Assembly (NCBI GenBank): GCA_001916035.1
Contig: MNRQ01000007.1
Span: forward strand, 1-43,209
Length of the DNA: 43,209 nt
DNA from: Clostridium sp. 27_14
GTDB taxonomy: Bacteria > Bacillota > Clostridia > TANB77 > CAG-508
Reading direction: 5' to 3'
The position numbers and the translations under genes were made by a program. The notes beneath the pieces are model-generated. The model saw nothing but the letters and a program-made list of their open reading frames with translations, had not been told where the DNA came from and did no database searches. This document shows, piece by piece, positions 15,792-25,462 of this stretch (positions within the stretch are counted from its first letter, which is position 1; each line of letters opens with the position of its first letter).

Positions 15792-17631
15792 ATGATAACA
15801 AAGAAAAAAAGACAACTAATAATGATAATATCAATTAGTGTGCCAATTGTAATAATTATAGGAATATTAATAGCATTATATTTTACAACAGATATGTTTA
15901 AACCAAAAAATAAATTATTTGAAAAATATATAGCACAAAATATTAATATAATAGACGAAATGGCGAAAAAAAACCCAAAAGAAATAATGCGGAGCAACAA
16001 ATAACAAAAAAATAACAGGAAATTTAAAAGCAACGATGTCATATAAAGACAGCAATAATAATATGTCAAATACAGTCAATAAAGCAGAAATAGATATATC
16101 AGGTCAAACAAACAAAAGCGAAAATTATAATTACCAAAACGCTAGAATAGTATTTGAAAATGCAGACTTAGCTAGATTTGAATATTTACAAGACGGAGAA
16201 GAATATGGAATAAGATTAGATGGAATACAACAATTTATATCAGCTAAAAACGAAAACTTAGATGATTTGGAATTATTAACTGGAATATCAAAAAAGAACT
16301 TAAATATTATTCAAAATATGTATAATCAATTAAAACTATCTGATTTTATTGATTTTACACCAGATGAAATGCAAGTTATTTCAAGTACATATACATCAAT
16401 ATTAGAACAAAATACAGAAAAAGGTAACTATGAAAAAAAATCAAATCAAAATGTAGTTGTAAATGGTAACACATATAAAGCAAATGCATATACACTAAAA
16501 CAAAGTAAAGAAAAATTTAATAGCCTAATTATAACACTTTTAGAAAGAATAGAAAAAGATGAAATAATTTTAGGAAAATTAGATACTCTTCAATCAAATT
16601 TAGATACATATAATTTATACAACCAAGACAAAAACTTAAGAGAAATTTTTATAAATCTAATAGATGAAAAACTAAATGATATAAAAAATAATAATATAGG
16701 TGAAGAAGAAGTAGAAATAACAGTATATGAGCAAGATGGACAAACAATAAAAACAGTTATAAAAACACCTACAGAAAGTTTAACATTAGACACATTAAAT
16801 AAAGAATTATATCAAATAAGTTTTGTACAAGAACTAGATAATAAAACAATAGAAAATAACATAAAAATAGAAAGAAAAGTAACAGATAATTCACAAAATA
16901 TAGGAATTCAATATACAAACAATACAGATGGAACAGAAGAAAAGAAATTTGAAATTCAAGTGGTTCAAAATAAAGAAGAAGATAAAATAGACAATAATTA
17001 TAAAGTATCTTATACTGTTGATGGAAATATAGCAGAGATAAAAATTAATCAATATATAACCTGTGTAGAAGAATTTGAGAATCAAATAAAACTATCAGAT
17101 GCAAATAATATAAAATTAAATGATTTAAGCCAAGAACAAGCTAAGAAAATTGTTGAAGTTGCCCAAAACAGAATAGATGACATGGCAAGGAACACATTAG
17201 AAAAAGTAAAATTAGAAGACATAAATAGTATGTTAAAGGATTTACTAATATTAAGAGAAAGTGAAATAAAATTTGAACAAAGACAAGAGGAAGTTGTAAC
17301 AGAAGCAGAAAGAAATAGATTTAATTCACAGTTAACATTTTTTATAGGTAAAGAAGTAGATGTAACAAATATAAATCAATTATTAGATACAATTCAAGAT
17401 TGTTTTGAAGATGCACAAATTTTTTATGAAGAAAAAGACGGATCAAGTAAAAAGCTACGTGGAATGATGCTAGATATAAAAAGAAAGAGTAGTAATGCTG
17501 AAAAAACAGCTGAAATAAAAAAGGTTTTAGAAGAATATAAAAATGCTAAATTTACAATAGCTATGGCATTTGATGAAAATACAAAACTAATTAACAAAAT
17601 AACAATTGTTTCAAATGAATTTTTAAAATAG
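15792..17631 (+). pseudogene. Membrane-anchored protein of unknown function, interrupted by a +1 frameshift
   Basis: GGGGAGG precedes ATG 15792. The first part reads MITKKKRQLIMI with a single transmembrane helix (residues about 8-32), then runs to TAA at 16002. The second frame (from 15991) continues without stop to 17631. Removing C15990 joins KEIM directly to GATNNKKITGNLKAT and gives one protein of about 613 residues. The extracellular part is rich in Asn, Lys and Glu, alternates predicted helix and beta segments, and has no motif I recognise. It looks like a secreted, membrane-tethered protein of Clostridia without known role. It may be a pseudogene, a sequencing error, or recoded; the extra C lies exactly between codons before GGA, as in radA. 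Confidence 0.6.
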
Positions 17632-17650
17632 AAAATAAAATAAAATTGAT

Positions 17651-17696
17651 TTTACAAAAGAACTTCAGTAGGGATTTATTGAAGTTCTTTGTAAAG
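17651..17696 (+). terminator. Strong hairpin downstream of the frameshifted gene
   Basis: TTTACAAAAGAACTTCA and TGAAGTTCTTTGTAAA pair over 16 bp with one bulged A; the loop is 12 nt. No T-run follows the right arm, so termination may depend on its TTCTTT part or the hairpin may stabilise the mRNA end. Confidence 0.5.
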
Positions 17697-17775
17697 TAAA
17701 CGGCAAAATTAAAAAATAAAGCAGTAATTAATATAGTTTTTTTACAAAATGGTTAGTAAAAAGAAAGGAAATAAA

Positions 17776-18705
17776 ATGAAAGCAGATGAACAAATTTATA
17801 GCATGAGAACACTTAAACAACAAGAAATGATAAATAGAAGAAAAAAAACTAAAATAATGATAATATTAATTATATTGTTATTCATACTTATATTTACAGC
17901 TAACAAAGCAATAAGTAGTATAAAGATTCAAAAACAAGCAAAAGAATATGAAAAACAAGCTATAGAATACAGCAAAGAACAGAAAAGAATAGAAGAAGAA
18001 AAAAAAGAAGCAGAAGAGAAAAAAAAGAGAGAAAACTTAGTACAGATTACTGAAAAAGGAAAGCAAAATTTTGAAACAATTTATCATTCAGAAAATAAAA
18101 GAGTATTTTTAACATTTGATGATGGGCCATCAACTGTTACATCAATAATATTACAAACATTAAATGAAAAAGGAGTAAAAGCAACTTTTTTCGTTTTAGG
18201 AAGTAATGCAGAACATAATCCAGACATGGTAAAAAAGATGTATGAACAAGGACACTATATTGCTAACCACGGATACTCACACGTATATTCATTAATATAT
18301 ACATCACCAGAAACAGTTTTAGAAGAATTTAACAAAACAAATGAAATAGTAAAAAATGCAATAGGTATACCAGAATTTAATTCACATTTATTTCGTTTTC
18401 CAGGAGGATATGTAGGTGGAAAATATGCAGATATAAAAAAACAAGCAAAAGAATTATTAAATCAAAATGACATATATAATATTGATTGGAATTGCTTATC
18501 AGGAGATGCAGAAACAAATAATCCAACACCAGAATATATCATGAAAAGAATAAAAGAAACATCTCACGGAAAAAATAGCTTGATAGTATTAATGCATGAT
18601 GCACAAGCTAAAAAGGTTACAGCAGAAAAATTACCAGAAATAATAGATTATTTTGCAAGTCAAGGCTATGAATTTAAAACTTTTTATGACATTTTTGAAA
18701 AGTAG
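17776..18705 (+). CDS. Membrane-anchored polysaccharide deacetylase (NodB domain)
   Basis: 309 residues from MKADEQIYS (GAAAGG upstream; ATG 17749 has no ribosome site). One transmembrane helix lies at about 27-45, then a charged coiled stretch (about 55-92) and the NodB domain: TFDDGPS (113-119, metal-binding Asp), HGYSH (165-169, metal-binding His pair), RFPGG, and LMHD near the end. The family removes N-acetyl groups from peptidoglycan or other polysaccharides outside the membrane, with Zn or Co. The arrangement is like B. subtilis YjeA/PdaC or PgdA relatives. It ends 15 nt before the next gene, likely co-transcribed. Confidence 0.9.
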   Translation: MKADEQIYSMRTLKQQEMINRRKKTKIMIILIILLFILIFTANKAISSIKIQKQAKEYEKQAIEYSKEQKRIEEEKKEAEEKKKRENLVQITEKGKQNFETIYHSENKRVFLTFDDGPSTVTSIILQTLNEKGVKATFFVLGSNAEHNPDMVKKMYEQGHYIANHGYSHVYSLIYTSPETVLEEFNKTNEIVKNAIGIPEFNSHLFRFPGGYVGGKYADIKKQAKELLNQNDIYNIDWNCLSGDAETNNPTPEYIMKRIKETSHGKNSLIVLMHDAQAKKVTAEKLPEIIDYFASQGYEFKTFYDIFEK

Positions 18706-18720
18706 GAAGGAGCAATAAAA

Positions 18721-21117
18721 GTGGCAAGAAAAAAGAAAGTTAACTTAGAACCAGAAATTGAAGAAAAATTAAAATATATAGGATTATCATTAGATAATAT
18801 ATCTCCAAATTTACAGGAAGAACAGCCATTAAATTATCGTGTTCCACGAGATTATGATGAAAACCAATATAAACAATATAGATACATACCAGTTAGTAAA
18901 ATTTCTATATTATTAACACCAACAAATAGACTAGATGAATTAGAAGAAAAGTATAGAAAAGCCACACCTTTAATAGCTTTTTTAGACAATCAAAGCGAAG
19001 AAAGTAGTATAAGGCATTCTATATTTTTGAATATGTTAAAACAATTATCACTAGAAGATCTCGAAAAACTAGAAAAGGAACAACAAAAATTATCAAAAAA
19101 TGTACCATTTAGAGTAAAATATGAAAATAATTATTTATGGCAAATTTATTATGCAGAAAACACAGATAGATATTTTATGTTGGTACCAACAGGAGATACA
19201 AATTATACAGCTTTTTTCTATTTATTAAAAAAGAAATTAGAAAATAAATCAAAAAGCTTTATTTATGCACCGATTAGTGGAGTTGATTATTCAAGAAATT
19301 ACTTTAAAAAAAGTGAATTCAAAGATATTGGCAATTACCTAGAATTGTTTGCAAAAGAATGGCCATATATTTATGAAGTATATAACAAACAAGAAGAACC
19401 AAGTATATATATAGTAGGAGAAACATATATATATGGAAAAATAAAATCAGTATATAAAGTAATATTAGAAAATCAAGTAGAAGCTAACCATTTTTATAAA
19501 CTATTAAAAGCAATGTTTATATTACAAACAGAATTACCTAATTATTTTACTTTTACAACAGATATTGATCAAAATGGAATCTTACAATTTTATTGTGATG
19601 AACGTAAAATTAGATATAATGATATGGCAAATTTTATAAAATCTCAATATGCAGTAAGTGAAAGTTTAAAAGATGATACAATTGAAAAAATAGATCAATA
19701 TAAAAGACGTCTTGCAGATTTAAAACAAATAGCAGCAGTACAAGAAATAGAATATTTAGAAAAAGAAAAACAAATATCAACATTTTTAGAATGTAAAAAA
19801 ACATTTTTTGGAAAATTCAAATATTTCTTTAAATATAACAAAAAAAATAAAAAGAAAAATGAAGAAAGTAGCATTAATTATAAAGATGACCTAAATGATG
19901 ATAACATATTAACAGGAAGTTTATCAGAAATATTAAAAGCAAGAAGAAAGCAAAAAGAAAAGAAATTTGCAATGAGAGAAAAACAAGCAGAATTAGAAAA
20001 AAATTATAGCGAATTAAGTGATAAAGAAAATAGAAATTTAAAATTAAAAAAGAATTGTACTATTGAAGAAGTAATAGAAAGTTATAGAGAATTACAAAAA
20101 ATAGAAAATGAATTAAAAAATGTAGTAATGGACATAAATGCGATAAAACTTAAAAATAAGAATATGGCTAAAAAGATAGAAAATGCAACTAAATTTATAG
20201 AAGAAATAGACAATCATAAAAGAAGTATTTTTGAATTTTGGAAATATAGTAACAAAGACGAAATTTCTGTTTTACCAGAAGGAGAAGAAGAGGAAGTAGG
20301 AATAGTAAAAAAAATAGAAAAAGTATTTGACTATTCAGAAGATTTTGAACAATTTGCAAAAGATTTAGACAGAATGCAACGTAAAGTATTAACATCTGAA
20401 GAAATGGATGGTATATATATATCAACTACAAGAACTTTACCATTACTTAATAAATTAATAACAAATACAGTTATACCAAAAGATATAGAAACAGAATTAA
20501 AAGAACTAAAAAAAGAGCTAAAAGAAGAAGAAAGCGGATTAACAGAAGAATTTGATATATTTGACAATATAATTGAAGAAGATTCAAAAACCAAAAAAAT
20601 AGGAAATCAAAAATATAGAGAGACATCAAGAAATAAATTTGAAATTTTGGAAATCAATAAAATGACAAAACAATTAGGATTTAAAATAACTTTAGAAAAA
20701 ATTATACAAATAATAAAAGATGGATTTGAAAGTGTTAAAGCACCAGAAGATGCAATAATATACAAAGCAATAAATGATGAAAAAATTGATGAAAATGAAT
20801 TTAATACATTTAACCTAAATCCACAAGAAGAAATTATTGAAGCATGTAATAAAGAAGGAAAAGAGATAAATTTATATAAAATAAATTTAAAAAAAGGCGA
20901 TAGTGTTATAGGATTTACTAATATAATTTATTGCAATAATAAAAATAAAACACTTCCAGTAGGAATGGATTTTTCTAACAAAGTTATGATTGAACTAACA
21001 AAATTTGAAAAGAAGTTTAAAAAATCTAATACATTTCATATTGCGAAATTTGAAGATGAAAATAATGATTTTTCTAAGCTTATCATAAAAGATGTTATTG
21101 TGTATGAAGAAAAATAA
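18721..21117 (+). CDS. Unknown 798-residue coiled-coil protein
   Basis: GTG start with AGGAAGGAGC upstream. I do not recognise the family. The N-terminal 330 residues look globular, with aromatic-rich stretches such as NYTAFFYLL and YIVGETYIYGKI. Residues about 340-510 are strongly charged and helical (Lys/Glu runs, coiled coil). A conserved-looking segment with YISTTRTLPLLNKL follows, then an acidic helical part and a C-terminal globular domain of about 170 residues. There is no signal peptide or membrane helix, so it is probably cytosolic. The name-giving neighbour is the deacetylase 15 nt upstream. Codon use is that of the host, which argues for long residence. Confidence 0.7.
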   Translation: MARKKKVNLEPEIEEKLKYIGLSLDNISPNLQEEQPLNYRVPRDYDENQYKQYRYIPVSKISILLTPTNRLDELEEKYRKATPLIAFLDNQSEESSIRHSIFLNMLKQLSLEDLEKLEKEQQKLSKNVPFRVKYENNYLWQIYYAENTDRYFMLVPTGDTNYTAFFYLLKKKLENKSKSFIYAPISGVDYSRNYFKKSEFKDIGNYLELFAKEWPYIYEVYNKQEEPSIYIVGETYIYGKIKSVYKVILENQVEANHFYKLLKAMFILQTELPNYFTFTTDIDQNGILQFYCDERKIRYNDMANFIKSQYAVSESLKDDTIEKIDQYKRRLADLKQIAAVQEIEYLEKEKQISTFLECKKTFFGKFKYFFKYNKKNKKKNEESSINYKDDLNDDNILTGSLSEILKARRKQKEKKFAMREKQAELEKNYSELSDKENRNLKLKKNCTIEEVIESYRELQKIENELKNVVMDINAIKLKNKNMAKKIENATKFIEEIDNHKRSIFEFWKYSNKDEISVLPEGEEEEVGIVKKIEKVFDYSEDFEQFAKDLDRMQRKVLTSEEMDGIYISTTRTLPLLNKLITNTVIPKDIETELKELKKELKEEESGLTEEFDIFDNIIEEDSKTKKIGNQKYRETSRNKFEILEINKMTKQLGFKITLEKIIQIIKDGFESVKAPEDAIIYKAINDEKIDENEFNTFNLNPQEEIIEACNKEGKEINLYKINLKKGDSVIGFTNIIYCNNKNKTLPVGMDFSNKVMIELTKFEKKFKKSNTFHIAKFEDENNDFSKLIIKDVIVYEEK

Positions 21118-21125
21118 TTATAAAT

Positions 21126-21153
21126 AAGCACTGCTACCAATATAGCAGTGCTT
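21126..21153 (-). terminator. Terminator of tRNA-Leu(CAA)
   Basis: AAGCACTGCTA, 6-nt loop and TAGCAGTGCTT form a perfect 11-bp stem. On the minus strand it follows the tRNA 3' end by 8 nt and is followed by a T-rich stretch. It also lies just after the convergent 798-residue gene and may serve both. Confidence 0.75.
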
Positions 21154-21161
21154 AAGATGTT

Positions 21162-21248
21162 TGGTGCCGGTGGTGGGACTCGAACCCACACGCCATTGCT
21201 GACAACAGATTTTGAGTCTGCCCCGTCTACCAATTCCAGCACACCGGC
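21162..21248 (-). tRNA. tRNA-Leu (anticodon CAA)
   Basis: The minus strand gives acceptor arms GCCGGTG/CACCGGC, a D-arm with AATTGGTAGACG, anticodon loop CTCAAAA (anticodon CAA, reads TTG), a long class II variable arm, GTTCGAGTC in the T-arm, and an encoded CCA (21162-21164). Confidence 0.95.
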
Positions 21249-21384
21249 AATTAATGAATACTTACATATATTATCATAAAAAAAATAAAAAGTCCATAGT
21301 TTTTTACGAAAAAACGCAGAAAAAATGTAATAAAAATGTAATATGCCTGTAACAAAAAAATAATATAAAAAACATACAAAATAC

Positions 21385-21413
21385 TTGATAAAATTGTCTA
21401 AATATAGTATAAA
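21385..21413 (+). promoter_or_regulatory. Sigma-A promoter of the 112-residue protein gene
   Basis: TTGATA, 17 bp and TATAAA. The leader is about 80 nt and carries a TAAGAAAGGAATGG ribosome site. Confidence 0.75.
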
Positions 21414-21499
21414 TAAGAAAAGACATTAAATAAATACAAAGGATGAAAAGTTAAAAATAACTTTACAAAAACCTTTAGTAAGAAAGGAATGGTATAAAA

Positions 21500-21838
21500 A
21501 TGGCTGAATTTGGAAAAGAAAATAAAGTAACAGGAGTTTTTGGAGGCGTACAATTCGATAGCAATAATGGAGAACAAGCAGGAAATATTGGTAACATAGG
21601 AAACTATGGAGAAAATGCTGGAACAATCAGAAGAAAAGATTTACCAGTAAAACAAGGTTTCTGGAGCAAATTCAAAGCATTCTGGTTACAAGAAATTGAT
21701 TGGAACAAAGAAATCAAAGTTGAATTAACACCAGCACAACAAAAAGTAGAAGATGAAATTAATGAATTTTTACACCAAGAAATTACATGGGAAAAAGTAC
21801 ATGACTTTTTATTTCAAGAAGTAACATTCGGAAAATAG
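21500..21838 (+). CDS. Unknown 112-residue protein with repeated aromatic QE-motifs
   Basis: The first 50 residues are rich in Gly, Asn and Ala (GNIGNIGNYGENAG) and look disordered. From residue 52 a compact helical part begins, KQGFWSKFKAFWLQEIDW, and the motif [QE]E[IV][DT][WF] recurs three times: QEIDW, QEITW, QEVTF. There is no signal peptide, membrane helix or metal motif. I do not recognise the family. It has its own good promoter, an AGAAAGGAATGG site and a strong terminator, so it is an independent, probably well-expressed unit. The codons include GAAATT and AACACC, slightly richer in C/T endings than the neighbours, which also hints at good expression. Confidence 0.8.
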   Translation: MAEFGKENKVTGVFGGVQFDSNNGEQAGNIGNIGNYGENAGTIRRKDLPVKQGFWSKFKAFWLQEIDWNKEIKVELTPAQQKVEDEINEFLHQEITWEKVHDFLFQEVTFGK

Positions 21839-21904
21839 AAAGATAACATTTCTATTAAGTTATCAAACAATTATAATCTAAAATAGTATATGAAAAATAA
21901 AAGG

Positions 21905-21941
21905 GTATAGCAATTTTTATAAAAGTATGCTATACTTTTTT
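21905..21941 (+). terminator. Rho-independent terminator after the 112-residue gene
   Basis: GTATAGCA, 15-nt loop, TGCTATAC, then six T. It lies 67 nt after the stop codon. Confidence 0.85.
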
Positions 21942-21986
21942 CGTATTATCAATAAAGAACAAATATAAAGTTAGGATGTGGCAGAA

Positions 21987-23346
21987 ATGAAAAATAAAAC
22001 AGTATTTGTATGTAATGAATGTGGATACGAATCAGGAAAATGGTTAGGAAAATGTCCAGCCTGTAACAGTTGGAACAGCTTTTTTGAACAAAAAGTAGTA
22101 GAAAGCAAAAACAAAAGTGGAACAATACAAAAAGAAAAAACAAAACCACAAAAATTAAATACGTATGAAGCAAAGGAAACCATAAGAACATCTACAGGAT
22201 TTGACGAATTAGACAGAGTACTAGGAGGAGGGCTAGTAAAAGGCTCACTAATTTTACTAGGAGGAGAACCAGGAATAGGAAAATCAACATTGATATTACA
22301 AATATGTAATAAAGTAAAAGGAGAAGGAAAGGTATTATATGTATCTGGTGAAGAGTCAGCAGAACAAATAAAATTAAGAGCAGATAGATTACGGAATAAA
22401 CAATGAAGATATTTTGTTTTTAGGGGAAACAGATATAGACATAGTAAATGAAGCAATAATAGAAGTAAATCCAAAACTTGTAATAATAGATTCAATCCAA
22501 ACAATGTATTCAGACGAATTAACTGCAGCAGCTGGAAGTGTAAGCCAAGTTAGAGAAATAACATCACAAGTAATGAGAATATGTAAGTCGAGAAATATAA
22601 CAACAATAATAATAGGCCATGTAACAAAAGAGGGAAACATAGCAGGACCAAGAGTGTTAGAACACATGGTAGATACTGTACTATATTTAGAAGGGGAAAG
22701 ATATTTTTCATACAGAATTTTAAGAGGTGTAAAAAATCGTTTTGGCTCAACTAATGAGATAGGAATGTTTGAAATGAGAGAAGAAGGAATGTGTGAAATA
22801 ACAAATCCATCAGATGTACTAATTTCAGAAAGAGAAGATAATCCAGCAGGTTCATGCATTGTTGCTTGTATGGAAGGAACAAGACCAATGCTTGTAGAAT
22901 TACAGGCTTTGACAACACAAAGTATATATGGTTTTCCCAAAAGAACAGCAAATGGTATAGACTTTAATAGATTAGCAATCTTAATTGCAGTTATAGAGAA
23001 GAAAACAGGTCTAAGTTTAGGATCTCAAGATGTATATGTAAATGTTGTAGGAGGATTAAGAATAAATGAACCATCAATAGATTTAGGAATTATAACAGTA
23101 GTAGCATCAATTTATAAAAACAAACCAATATCAAAAGATTGTGTAATAATAGGGGAAGTAGGCTTAACAGGAGAAGTTAGAAGAGTAAATATGATAGAAA
23201 AAAGAATAAAGGAAGCAGAAAAATTAGGTTTTAAAAAATGTATAATTCCAGAAAGTAACAAAAAACTCTTGAAAGATAATTTCAAATTAGATATAATAGG
23301 TGTGAAAGATGTAAAAGAGGCATTAAGAAAAATAGAAATAATTTAA
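21987..23346 (+). pseudogene. radA: DNA repair protein RadA, interrupted by a single-base frameshift
   Basis: The start is taken as MKNKTVFVCNECG (ATG 21987, AGGA 10 nt upstream; GTG 21978 is also possible). The zinc finger is CNEC and CPAC, the P-loop GEPGIGKST, then YVSGEESAEQIKLRADRL. The frame then runs CGG AAT AAA CAA TGA (stop 22404-22406). Skipping C22392 restores GINNEDILFLGETD and the rest: the IIDSIQT Walker B region, the RadA-specific KNRFG motif, and the Lon-like C-terminal domain. Joined length is about 453 residues, normal for RadA, a RecA-like branch-migration helicase of recombination. Everything except one C is intact, so this is very recent inactivation, a sequencing error, or recoding. 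disA follows, as in many Firmicutes. Confidence 0.85.
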
Positions 23347-23454
23347 AATTTATAATGTAATATATTAAAAATTTTGAAAATATGTAGACATATATAAGTA
23401 AAAATTTAAAATATAAAATGTTTTAGTATATTTGGAGAAGGAGGTAAACAAAAC

Positions 23455-24537
23455 TTGAGAAAAAAGACAGAAAATCCAATTACAGAAATTTTAAAAATGA
23501 TAGCACCAGGAACACCAATAAGAGATGGATTAGAAAATATTTTAAGAGCTAAAACAGGGGCTTTGTTATTAATAACAGACAATAATGAAATAATAAAAGA
23601 AGTTGTAGATGGTGGATTTGCAATAAATGAAGAATATAGTTCATCAAAATTATATGAATTGGCTAAAATGGATGGAGCAATAATATTAAGTGGAGATTTA
23701 AAAAGAATACTATTTGCAAATGCACAATTAATACCATCAAGAGAAATAGAAACAAGAGAAACAGGAACAAGACATAGAACTGCAGAAAGGACAGCAAAAC
23801 AAACAGGAGAACTTGTTATAAGTATATCACAAAGAAGAAACATAATAACAATATTTAAAGGTAATGATAGATATATATTAGAAGACACAGATGTAGTATT
23901 AAATAAAGCAAATCAAGGAGTACAAACATTAGAAAGATATAAAAAAGTGTTTGATAATAAGCTAAGTATATTAAATGAATATGAATTTAATGATATTGTA
24001 ACATTAGAAAATGTAATAGTAGCAATACAAAGAGCAGAAATGGTAATGAGAATTGTAGAAGATATACAAAGTCAGATTTATGAACTAGGTAATGACGGCA
24101 GACTTGTAAAAATGCAATTAGAAGAATTAATAGGTGGAGTTGAAAAAGAAGAACACCTAATAATAAAAGACTATTTAGCAGTAACTAAAAAGAAAAAAAC
24201 ACCAGAAACAGTTATGGAAGAACTATCAGAAATACCTTATGAAGAATTAACAAAACAAGTCACAGTTGCAAAATTACTGGGATATGAAAACTTTGACAAT
24301 TATGATGAAGTAGGAGTATATACAAGAGGATATAGGATATTAAGCAAAATTCCAAGAATGCCAAGTAATATTGTAGAAAATTTAGTATTATCATATAAGT
24401 CATTTCAACATATACTAGCTGCAGATATAGAAAGTTTAGATGAAGTTGATGGAATCGGAGAGGTAAGAGCAAGAACAATAAAACAATCATTAAGAAGAAT
24501 GCAAGAACAATTTGTATTTGACAATATTGTTGTATAA
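23455..24537 (+). CDS. disA: DNA integrity scanning diadenylate cyclase DisA
   Basis: 360 residues starting with TTG 23455, preceded by GAAGGAGG at workable spacing; there is no ATG nearby. The N-terminal DAC domain has KMDGAIILSGD and GTRHRTAERTAKQ, the DGA and RHR catalytic motifs. A helical spine follows, and the C-terminal helix-hairpin-helix domain has DEVDGIGEVRARTI. It makes c-di-AMP from two ATP, scanning DNA for recombination intermediates and delaying sporulation when it finds damage. It stands 108 nt downstream of radA, its usual partner, whose product modulates DisA activity. Confidence 0.95.
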   Translation: MRKKTENPITEILKMIAPGTPIRDGLENILRAKTGALLLITDNNEIIKEVVDGGFAINEEYSSSKLYELAKMDGAIILSGDLKRILFANAQLIPSREIETRETGTRHRTAERTAKQTGELVISISQRRNIITIFKGNDRYILEDTDVVLNKANQGVQTLERYKKVFDNKLSILNEYEFNDIVTLENVIVAIQRAEMVMRIVEDIQSQIYELGNDGRLVKMQLEELIGGVEKEEHLIIKDYLAVTKKKKTPETVMEELSEIPYEELTKQVTVAKLLGYENFDNYDEVGVYTRGYRILSKIPRMPSNIVENLVLSYKSFQHILAADIESLDEVDGIGEVRARTIKQSLRRMQEQFVFDNIVV

Positions 24538-24606
24538 TTAGATATGAAAGAAATAATACAAAAATTAAAAATAAAAAGCTTTATAAAAAAGAAAGGAATT
24601 GAAAAA

Positions 24607-25392
24607 ATGAAAGAAAAAATAAAAACAATTATATGGATAGTAATAGCAATAGCTATTATAGTTTTAATAGGAATTATAGGATATGGATATTTTAAAAAAG
24701 CAACTATGGAAGTTAAAAATCCAATACTAACAATGGAAGTAGAGGGGTTTGGAACAGTAAAAATGGAATTATACCCAGATCAAGCACCAGAAAATGTAGC
24801 AAATATAGTAAACTTAGCTAACAGAGGATTTTATAATGGAACTAAATTCCATAGAGTAGTAAAAGACTTTATGATACAAGCAGGAACTAAAGATGGAGAT
24901 GGATCAACAGGTGCAAAACTAAGTAACTTAAAAGATGGTGGAGAAGATAAAGAATATGGAATTAAAGGAGAATTTGTAGCAAACGGAGTAAACAATAAAA
25001 TTAAATTTGAAGAAGGAGTTGTAGGTGTAGCAAGAGCAGATTACACACAATACTCATCAGATTTAAAAGAAGAATCATACAATTCTGGTAATTCACAATT
25101 CTTTATAATGACAAAAGAAAACACAGGATTAAATGGATTATATACTGCAATAGGAAGAGTAACAGAAGGAATGGATGTTGTACATAAAATAGAAGAGATT
25201 GAAGTTAAAGCAAAAGATGATGAAGTTAAAGATAGCTCAAGTTCTACATCAGAAGTTAGTACACCAGTAAATCCACCAGTAGTAACATCAATTACAGTAG
25301 ACACACAAGGTGTAAATTATGATTTACCACAGACCTTAAGTGCATTTGATTATATGTCATGGTTTTACCAAAACTATAATTTCCAAAAATAA
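24607..25392 (+). CDS. Membrane-anchored peptidyl-prolyl cis-trans isomerase (cyclophilin type)
   Basis: 261 residues from MKEKIKTIIW; the AAGAAAGGAATTG site favours ATG 24607 over ATG 24544. One transmembrane helix (about 6-28) anchors a cyclophilin domain: MELYPDQAPENVANIVNLA, GTKFHRVVKDFMIQAG, then NSGNSQFFIMT and GLYTAIGRVTEGMDVV. The catalytic Arg is in FHRV and the QFFI strand is present. It speeds prolyl isomerisation in proteins outside the membrane. A Ser/Thr/Pro-rich linker and a short C-terminal tail with YMSWFYQNYN follow the domain; the tail has no obvious counterpart in the family. Confidence 0.9.
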   Translation: MKEKIKTIIWIVIAIAIIVLIGIIGYGYFKKATMEVKNPILTMEVEGFGTVKMELYPDQAPENVANIVNLANRGFYNGTKFHRVVKDFMIQAGTKDGDGSTGAKLSNLKDGGEDKEYGIKGEFVANGVNNKIKFEEGVVGVARADYTQYSSDLKEESYNSGNSQFFIMTKENTGLNGLYTAIGRVTEGMDVVHKIEEIEVKAKDDEVKDSSSSTSEVSTPVNPPVVTSITVDTQGVNYDLPQTLSAFDYMSWFYQNYNFQK

Positions 25393-25395
25393 AAT

Positions 25396-25424
25396 TTGAA
25401 TTATAAGGAATTATGTAGTATAAT
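25396..25424 (+). promoter_or_regulatory. Sigma-A promoter of the 165-residue unknown gene
   Basis: TTGAAT, 17 bp and TATAAT, starting 4 nt after the upstream stop codon; the leader contains GGAGG. Confidence 0.75.
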
Positions 25425-25462
25425 ATAATTGTAAAATAATTTTATTGGAGGTCAAAAGAGAA

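Noticed and set aside
21036..21242. A 68-codon minus-strand open frame
   Set aside because: It runs through tRNA-Leu(CAA); the frame is an artefact of the tRNA sequence.
15990..22392. CGG as a reassigned or unassigned codon forcing +1 shifts everywhere
   Set aside because: CGG is read in frame at conserved or plausible positions in the XRE gene (38966), at 25609 and three times in the 39247 gene, so a general reassignment is not supported.
22414..23346. A separate 310-codon gene
   Set aside because: It is the C-terminal two thirds of RadA in another frame; its ATG is a TTG-to-TTT stretch inside the conserved sequence and has no ribosome site.
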